Positions 59,472 to 64,000 of a DNA stretch of 64,000 nucleotides are shown here, in pieces. Origin of the DNA: DATBDN01 sp963715995 (GTDB lineage: Bacteria; Actinomycetota; Thermoleophilia; Solirubrobacterales; Thermoleophilaceae). The notes beneath the pieces are model-generated. The model was not told where the DNA came from. It did no database searches and saw nothing but the letters and a program-made list of their open reading frames with translations. The DNA is taken from contig OY970283.1 in the NCBI GenBank assembly GCA_963715995.1, positions 3,038,001 to 3,102,000 on the forward strand, read 5' to 3'. Positions within the stretch are counted from its first letter, which is position 1, and each line of letters opens with the position of its first letter. The position numbers and the translations under genes were made by a program.

Positions 59472-60709
59472 GCCAGCACCTCTGCGCGCGGAACCGGCAC
59501 TACGAGCCGACCGCCCCAGTCCACGATCCGCTCGAGCTGCGGCTGGATCTCGGCGCGGAGGTTCCACGGGAGGATCACCACGTAGTCGGGCTCCGTCTGT
59601 GCCAGCCGCTCGGGCGGGTAGATAGGGATGCCGGTGCCCGGCACGAGCTTGCCCTGCTTGTGCGGATTGCGGTCGACGGTGTACTCGATCAGGTCTGGCC
59701 CAACGCCGCAGTAGTTGAGAAGCGTTGTCGCCTTGGCTGGAGCGCCGTAGCCGGCGGCGCGCTTGCCGGCGGCGCGAGCGGCTGCGAGGAACTCGACGAG
59801 CGACCGGCGCGACTCGCGAACGCCATCCGCGAACTCGCGGTACGCCTCGATCGAATGCAGACCGGCCGCGCGCTCGTCGGCGAGCAGGCGCTCGACCTCC
59901 TGACCGACCAGCGCTCCCTCATCCTCGTGACGCACGTGGAGCCGGAGCGATCCGCCATGAGTCGTCAGCTCTTCGGCGTCGACCAGCCGCAATCTGTAAG
60001 CGGCGAGCACCCTCTGGACGGTGAGCACCGAGAAGTAGGAGAAGTGCTCGTGATAGATCGTGTCGAACTGACCCCCGCGGATCAGCCGGAGCAGATGGGG
60101 AAGCTCGATCGTGAGGAGGCCTCCGGGCGCGAGCATCGCTTCCAGGCCGCCGGCGAAGTCGTGCAGGTCGGGCACGTGCGGCAGGACGTTGTTGGCGATC
60201 AGCAGGTCCGCCCGACCGCCGGATGCCGCCAGACGCCGGGCGACTTCGATGCCGAAGAACTCCGTCACCGTGTCGACCCCCGCATCGTGTGCCGTCTGCG
60301 CGAGGTTGGCGGCTGGATCGATGCCGAGCGCCGGGATCCCGCGCTCCACGAGACACGCAAGCAGATGGCCGTCGTTGCTTCCGACCTCGACGACCCGTGA
60401 ATCCGGGCCTAGGCCGAGGCGGTCCACCATGTCCGCGCAATACGCCCTCACGTGCTCGAGCCATGAATCCGAGTAGGACGACATGTACGCGTAGTCACCG
60501 AAGATCTCGTCCGGGGGGACGACGGACGGGACTTGCACCAGCAGACAGCGGTCACAGACGAACGCGACCAGAGGGAAGAGCCGCTCTGGTTCGCCCGGGG
60601 TCACGTAGGCGTTCGAGAGAGGCGATCGGCCCAGATCCGCCAGCCGCTCGACCAGAGGCGCCCCGCAAAACCGGCAGGCGCATGCGCCCAGAGCTGAACC
60701 AACCTCCAC
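59468..60709 (-). CDS. TylC3-like sugar C-methyltransferase
   Basis: This 413-residue protein has the three-part C-methyltransferase layout of TylC3/EryBIII. A zinc-binding N-terminus has C12xxC15 and C52xxC55, a Rossmann core has VVEVGSNDGHLLACL and ANNVLPHVPDLHDFAGGL, and a C-terminal domain has GYGAPAKATTLLNYCG. Such enzymes add a methyl branch at C3 of NDP-4-keto-6-deoxyhexoses. GTG at 60709 with TAGGAT 8 nt upstream. Operon head; the 23-residue extension from an upstream TTG is less likely. Confidence 0.87.
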   Translation of the reverse strand: MEVGSALGACACRFCGAPLVERLADLGRSPLSNAYVTPGEPERLFPLVAFVCDRCLLVQVPSVVPPDEIFGDYAYMSSYSDSWLEHVRAYCADMVDRLGLGPDSRVVEVGSNDGHLLACLVERGIPALGIDPAANLAQTAHDAGVDTVTEFFGIEVARRLAASGGRADLLIANNVLPHVPDLHDFAGGLEAMLAPGGLLTIELPHLLRLIRGGQFDTIYHEHFSYFSVLTVQRVLAAYRLRLVDAEELTTHGGSLRLHVRHEDEGALVGQEVERLLADERAAGLHSIEAYREFADGVRESRRSLVEFLAAARAAGKRAAGYGAPAKATTLLNYCGVGPDLIEYTVDRNPHKQGKLVPGTGIPIYPPERLAQTEPDYVVILPWNLRAEIQPQLERIVDWGGRLVVPVPRAEVLA

Positions 60710-60717
60710 GGCGGCCA

Positions 60718-60727
60718 ATCCTAGGAT
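60718..60727. promoter_or_regulatory. Bidirectional -10 element ATCCTAGGAT (TylC3-like / TylF-like)
   Basis: A perfect 10-bp palindrome giving TAGGAT in both directions. It lies 8 nt before the TylC3-like GTG and 9 nt before the TylF-like TTG. Confidence 0.55.
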
Positions 60728-60736
60728 GTCCTCTCC

Positions 60737-61510
60737 TTGGCGCGATTCGATCAGGTGACGAAGCGTTGGCGGGACCTCCGGGCGGTCGTGCGGCTCGCAC
60801 GCACGCGATTCTCCAGGCCCGAAGCGCACCGTGATCGCGGCGGTCACGACCTCGGTGCAGCGGGGCATGGGGTCGTCAACCCGCGGACCGAGAAGATGAA
60901 GGTCTGGTTCGAGGACCAGGAGTTCCAGGAGGAGATGGCGCGCTTCGATCCCGATCGGCACGCGATCGACCGGAAGTACTTCCTGCGCGAGCTGCTCAAG
61001 CTCGTCGACCACTTGGACGGTGATACGGCGGAGGCAGGCGTTTACGAAGGGGCTTCGTCGCTCCTGATCTGCCAGGCGCGCGGCCGGCGATCGACTCACT
61101 GGGCCTTTGACAGCTTCGAGGGTCTGTCGCCTCCCACTGAACGGGATTGGAGCGGATGGAGCGCAGGGGACCTCGCCGTCAGCGAAACCGGCGCGCGCAC
61201 GCTCCTCGAGCCGCTCGGCGCCGTCGTTCTCAAGGGCTGGATACCCGACGTCTTCGCCAAGGCAAAGATCGAGCGGCTTGTCTTCGCTCACGTGGACGTG
61301 GACATCGCCGATCCCACGACCAGCTCGTTCGAATACTTCTACGACCTACTCGTGCCAGGCGGCGTGCTCGTCTGCGACGACTACGGATTCACTCTGTGCG
61401 ACGGAGCCAAGGTGGCGGTGGACGAGTTCATGGCGTCACGTCCTGAGCCGGTGCTGCACGCACCGACGGGACAGGGAATCGTCATCAAGCACTCGACCCG
61501 ACAGCAGTGA
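60737..61510 (+). CDS. TylF/MycF-like sugar O-methyltransferase
   Basis: This 257-residue SAM enzyme matches the macrocin O-methyltransferase family: TAEAGVYEGASSLLICQA, FDSFEGLSPP and HVDVDIADPTTSSFEYFYDLLVPGGVLVCDDYG with the metal-site aspartates. TylF methylates the 3'-hydroxyl of a deoxyhexose; the exact position here is unknown. The start could be TTG 60737 or GTG 60755; the N-terminal ~50 residues (RFDQVTKRWRDLRAVV) are less conserved. It overlaps the next gene as GTGA. Confidence 0.83.
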   Translation: MARFDQVTKRWRDLRAVVRLARTRFSRPEAHRDRGGHDLGAAGHGVVNPRTEKMKVWFEDQEFQEEMARFDPDRHAIDRKYFLRELLKLVDHLDGDTAEAGVYEGASSLLICQARGRRSTHWAFDSFEGLSPPTERDWSGWSAGDLAVSETGARTLLEPLGAVVLKGWIPDVFAKAKIERLVFAHVDVDIADPTTSSFEYFYDLLVPGGVLVCDDYGFTLCDGAKVAVDEFMASRPEPVLHAPTGQGIVIKHSTRQQ

Positions 61511-62340
61511 CGACGCCGGAGCAGCAGGCACTCCGCGCCGAGATCGCCCGGCTGGGGCCGTGGCATCACGACGTCGAAGTGGCACCTGGGGTGCGCACCG
61601 GAGACCCGGTGCCGCGAGCCGACGGCTCCGAGACCCGGCCGGTGCCGATGCTGCGGCCGCGCGAGCATCTCCACACGATCATCCAAGCGGTGTATCCGCA
61701 CGGCCTACAGGGCCGCTCGTTCCTCGACTGCGCCTGCAACGGGGGCGGTTATGCGTTCGCGGCCGCCGAGGCTGGCGCGGGGACGATCCTGGGCTTCGAT
61801 GTCCGAGAGCACTGGATCGCCCAGGCGGAGTTCCTCGCGAGGCATCTGCCGAGCCACGACCTGACCTTCTCGGTGCTCGACCTGTACGACCTCCCAGGCC
61901 TCGGCGCCGGGCAGTACGACGTCACCCTCTTCAAAGGGCTCTTCTACCACCTGCCCGATCCGGTCACGGGCCTGCGCATAGCCGCCGAGCACACGCGCGA
62001 GCTACTGATACTCAACTCCGCGACGAGACCCGCCAAGGGTGAGGCGCTGGTGCTCAGCCACGAGAGCGACACCGAGGTGATGTCCGGTGTCCACCGGCTG
62101 GCTTGGTTTCCGACGGGGCCATCAGTGCTGCAGTCGATCCTCGAGTGGTGCGGCTTTCCACACTCCGTAGTCCTGTTCAACCAAGTGCCGGCCCCCTACG
62201 GACCACCCGATGGGGGGCGGGTCGAAATCCTGGCCGCACGCGACGCTCAAGCCCTCGCCGCCGTGACAGGCTTGGATCCAGGACACGCCCCGGGTGCGCG
62301 CAGCCGCATCAAGCGCATGTTGAAAAGAGTTGCGCGATGA
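61507..62340 (+). CDS. SAM-dependent methyltransferase (DUF1698/CmoB-like)
   Basis: This 277-residue protein has a Rossmann methyltransferase fold with FLDCACNGGGYAFAAAEAGA (SAM loop), GFDVREHWIAQAEF and DVTLFKGLFYHLPDPVTGL. The pattern is close to DUF1698 (CmoB-type) and to sugar methyltransferases of polysaccharide loci. Its GTG overlaps the TylF-like stop. The neighbourhood favours glycan modification rather than tRNA modification. Confidence 0.78.
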   Translation: MTTPEQQALRAEIARLGPWHHDVEVAPGVRTGDPVPRADGSETRPVPMLRPREHLHTIIQAVYPHGLQGRSFLDCACNGGGYAFAAAEAGAGTILGFDVREHWIAQAEFLARHLPSHDLTFSVLDLYDLPGLGAGQYDVTLFKGLFYHLPDPVTGLRIAAEHTRELLILNSATRPAKGEALVLSHESDTEVMSGVHRLAWFPTGPSVLQSILEWCGFPHSVVLFNQVPAPYGPPDGGRVEILAARDAQALAAVTGLDPGHAPGARSRIKRMLKRVAR

Positions 62341-62392
62341 CATCCGAGTGCGACCAGCCGCTGAGCAGTTGCCGTCGGCGCTAGGGCGGCAC

Positions 62393-63568
62393 TTACGGGA
62401 CGCGCTCGAGGAGCAGTGCGGTCTGCGCGCTGTATGCATGCGGAACCGCCTCGACCAGCGTGAACGCCGGCCCGGCCAGTCGCAGGAAGTGCTCACGTGC
62501 ATGGAAGACCTGCGCGTTGTGCCCACGGCCGACCGTGAACATGTCGAAGCCTGAGGCAAGCGCCTCCTGGCCGACCTTGCTGTCGAGCACCATTCGTGGG
62601 ATCGGGTTGCGCCGCGACGTCGGCTGGTTCCACGTCGCGAGCGTCTCCTCATCGTGGATCGTCACGTACAGGCGCCCCCCTGGCACGAGCAGGCGGCCGA
62701 GCTCGAGTAGCCACGTCTCGGGCAGGTCGTCGATGTGGGTGAACAGCGAGCCGCAGTAGACGAGACGGAACGATCGGTCCGCGAACGGAAGGTGAGGCAC
62801 CTTCGTGGTCGTCACGAAGTGAAACGGCGGGCTCAGGTTCTGCCGACACCACATGATGTGCTCGGCCAGGATGTCGGCGCCCCAGATCTCACAGCTGGCG
62901 GCCAGCGGACCGAGGTGGCGGATCATGCGGCCGGCGCCGCAGCCCAGATCGAGAATCCGATCACCGCGAGCGAAGTCGAACCCGTCCCTGCGAACGATCT
63001 CGAGCATGCGCTCGCTGTCCACCGCACCACCCTCGACGAACCCTCGGTAGCCCTGCCAGAGCTCGGCCGGGGGAACCGGCAATTCGTCGCCTGGCGGGTG
63101 TTCGCTGCGCGGCGGAACGAGGAAGTCCTCGCCCCGTTTGTACGGCCTGTAGGCCAGCTCGGAGAAGCCCGACTCCTCCCGCCGCCGCAGACGGTGTCCG
63201 ATCCGGGCTCGCGCGCGAGCGATCAGCGCTCGCGGGGCGTGGTCCGGCGGCTCGCCCTCGAGTTCGGAGCGCGACCGGGTCAGCACGAACCCGTCGCCGT
63301 CGCGCTCCAGCGAGTGGAAGAAGCGCATCCAGAGATCCACGCGCGTCCCGTTGAGTCGGCCGGCGAGGTGGCCCCGTACCTGAACCTCGACCTCCGTCGG
63401 TCCTCCGAGGATCTCCAGATCGTGGAGGTCGAAGCGCTCGAGCGCGAACCCGCCGTCGGCGAAACCGGTGAGCTCCTCGGTACGCGACAGCGTCTCACCG
63501 TTCGGCATCTGGTGGACGTAGTCGGGAGAGCGCAGCGCCTCCATCGCGGGAAGGTCGCCCTCGAGCAT
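62393..63568 (-). CDS. SnoaL-like domain fused to SAM-dependent methyltransferase
   Basis: This 391-residue protein has an N-terminal ~110-residue NTF2/SnoaL-like part (DLPAMEALRSPDYVHQMPNG, VRGHLAGRLNGTRVDLWMRFFH) followed by a class I methyltransferase: LDLGCGAGRMIRHLGPL and FRLVYCGSLFTHIDDLPETWLLELGRLLVPGGRLYVTIHD. ATG at 63568 lies inside what should be the first SnoaL helix, so the true start may be further upstream without a standard codon. The SnoaL domain could hold the substrate. Product unknown. Confidence 0.72.
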   Translation of the reverse strand: MLEGDLPAMEALRSPDYVHQMPNGETLSRTEELTGFADGGFALERFDLHDLEILGGPTEVEVQVRGHLAGRLNGTRVDLWMRFFHSLERDGDGFVLTRSRSELEGEPPDHAPRALIARARARIGHRLRRREESGFSELAYRPYKRGEDFLVPPRSEHPPGDELPVPPAELWQGYRGFVEGGAVDSERMLEIVRRDGFDFARGDRILDLGCGAGRMIRHLGPLAASCEIWGADILAEHIMWCRQNLSPPFHFVTTTKVPHLPFADRSFRLVYCGSLFTHIDDLPETWLLELGRLLVPGGRLYVTIHDEETLATWNQPTSRRNPIPRMVLDSKVGQEALASGFDMFTVGRGHNAQVFHAREHFLRLAGPAFTLVEAVPHAYSAQTALLLERVP

Positions 63569-63667
63569 GGACTGGCGCCAGCGCGCAACTGTGGCGCGCG
63601 CCGCTGCCGTCGATTCCCCGCTACCTCGTGACAGAGGGCTTCACGAGCGCACACTGTACGCAAGCCC

Positions 63668-64000
63668 TCAGCGGCGAAGGATTCGGTCGAGCTGACGCTC
63701 GAAGTAGGGCACGAGCGTGACCACGTAGTAGTCCGATATGTGGTTCATGTCGAGATACACGAGCGCGTGTCCGATCACAGGCGGACAGGTGGTGGCGTCG
63801 CAGAAGTACCTCGTCAAATCGATCACGCTGAAGCGTTTCGAGTGCATGCCCTGGGCTGCAGCAACGGCCGGATCCGGGGGTAGCGCCACACTCCGGGGTC
63901 GCGCGCAGAACGGTCCCGGATCGTCGTGATCCCCAATCGCCTTCTCGACGCAATGGTTGGTTCCGTCCTCCGGCAGCATCCCAGGGTTGTCGCGGATGAC
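63668..64000 (-). CDS. SGNH-domain O-acyltransferase, C-terminal part (partial)
   Basis: The gene leaves the right edge; about 110 residues are visible, ending at the stop 63668. They contain HSKRFSVIDLTRYFCDATTCPPVIGHALVYLDMNHISDYYV, the SGNH-hydrolase end with the Asp-x-x-His motif DMNH that closes the fold in acyltransferase-3/SGNH fusions (OatA/OafB types). Such proteins O-acetylate peptidoglycan or polysaccharide. The catalytic Ser and the membrane acyltransferase domain must lie beyond the window. Confidence 0.72.
   Translation of the reverse strand, partial: VIRDNPGMLPEDGTNHCVEKAIGDHDDPGPFCARPRSVALPPDPAVAAAQGMHSKRFSVIDLTRYFCDATTCPPVIGHALVYLDMNHISDYYVVTLVPYFERQLDRILRR

Overview
The window reads as a chromosomal segment of a very GC-rich Gram-positive bacterium. 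GTG and TTG starts are common, Shine-Dalgarno sites are few, secreted proteins are numerous, and cytochrome bd, lipid-carrier glycan and sulfotransferase genes are present. An actinomycetote, perhaps of the Thermoleophilia (Solirubrobacter-like) type, is my best inference; there is no rRNA or other marker gene here to prove it. I saw no rRNA, tRNA, CRISPR array, insertion sequence or phage gene.

Left part (1-35.2 kb), housekeeping and secreted enzymes. In order: the 3' end of a secreted sedolisin-like peptidase with an Ala/Lys tail; a frameshifted beta-lactamase-fold esterase; a P-II protein with ammonium transporter (glnB-amt) and a lytic transglycosylase; a SnoaL-like protein divergent from a LuxR-type regulator, with a shared 18-bp palindrome on both sides of the regulator gene; a two-gene unit for a small secreted protein and a 1290-residue secreted metzincin; a frameshifted zwf divergent from a cupin gene; a lipoprotein and beta-helix pair; a penicillin-acylase-family enzyme; an MFS exporter divergent from its TetR regulator over two near-identical 16-bp operators; an S15-type serine hydrolase; a fatty acid desaturase; a 31-residue membrane peptide; cydAB; the agmatine-to-putrescine pair aguA/aguB; a creatininase-family protein; a carboxymuconolactone-decarboxylase-like protein; an NHL-propeller protein; an SDR; and a secreted esterase.

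Two intergenic regions between convergent genes (1164-1517 and 14084-14813) carry inverted copies of one ~300-bp element. It is made of several hairpins whose arms differ between copies but keep their pairing. The second copy is followed by twelve 19-bp tandem repeats.

Right part (35.2-64 kb), a cell-surface glycan locus. It holds a fusion of a WecA/TagO-like initiating phosphotransferase with an O-antigen-ligase-like protein and TPRs, a MurJ/Wzx-like flippase, an AsnB-type amidotransferase, sugar-nucleotide epimerases, several glycosyltransferases, a UbiA prenyltransferase, a sulfotransferase and a Wzm/Wzt-type ABC exporter. These are followed by a tightly overlapping operon (52.5-60.7 kb): a terpene-cyclase-like protein with a DADD motif, an acyltransferase-cytochrome P450 fusion, a GT2, a CmcI-like enzyme, an epimerase, an FkbM-type methyltransferase and a TylC3-like C-methyltransferase. 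More methyltransferases (TylF-like, DUF1698-like, a SnoaL-methyltransferase fusion) and an SGNH O-acyltransferase end follow. Together they suggest assembly and export of a methylated, acylated, possibly sulfated glycan or glycolipid, with an attached oxidised acyl or terpenoid group as the most novel possibility.

Two cross-cutting patterns matter to anyone using this annotation. Five genes carry one surplus base, three of them inside the same ten-base sequence TCGAAGARGC, so they are either residual sequencing errors or something recoded. Many start codons lie 6-8 nt behind a TANNNT box, which points to leaderless transcription; four divergent gene pairs share a single symmetric ANNNTANNNT element.
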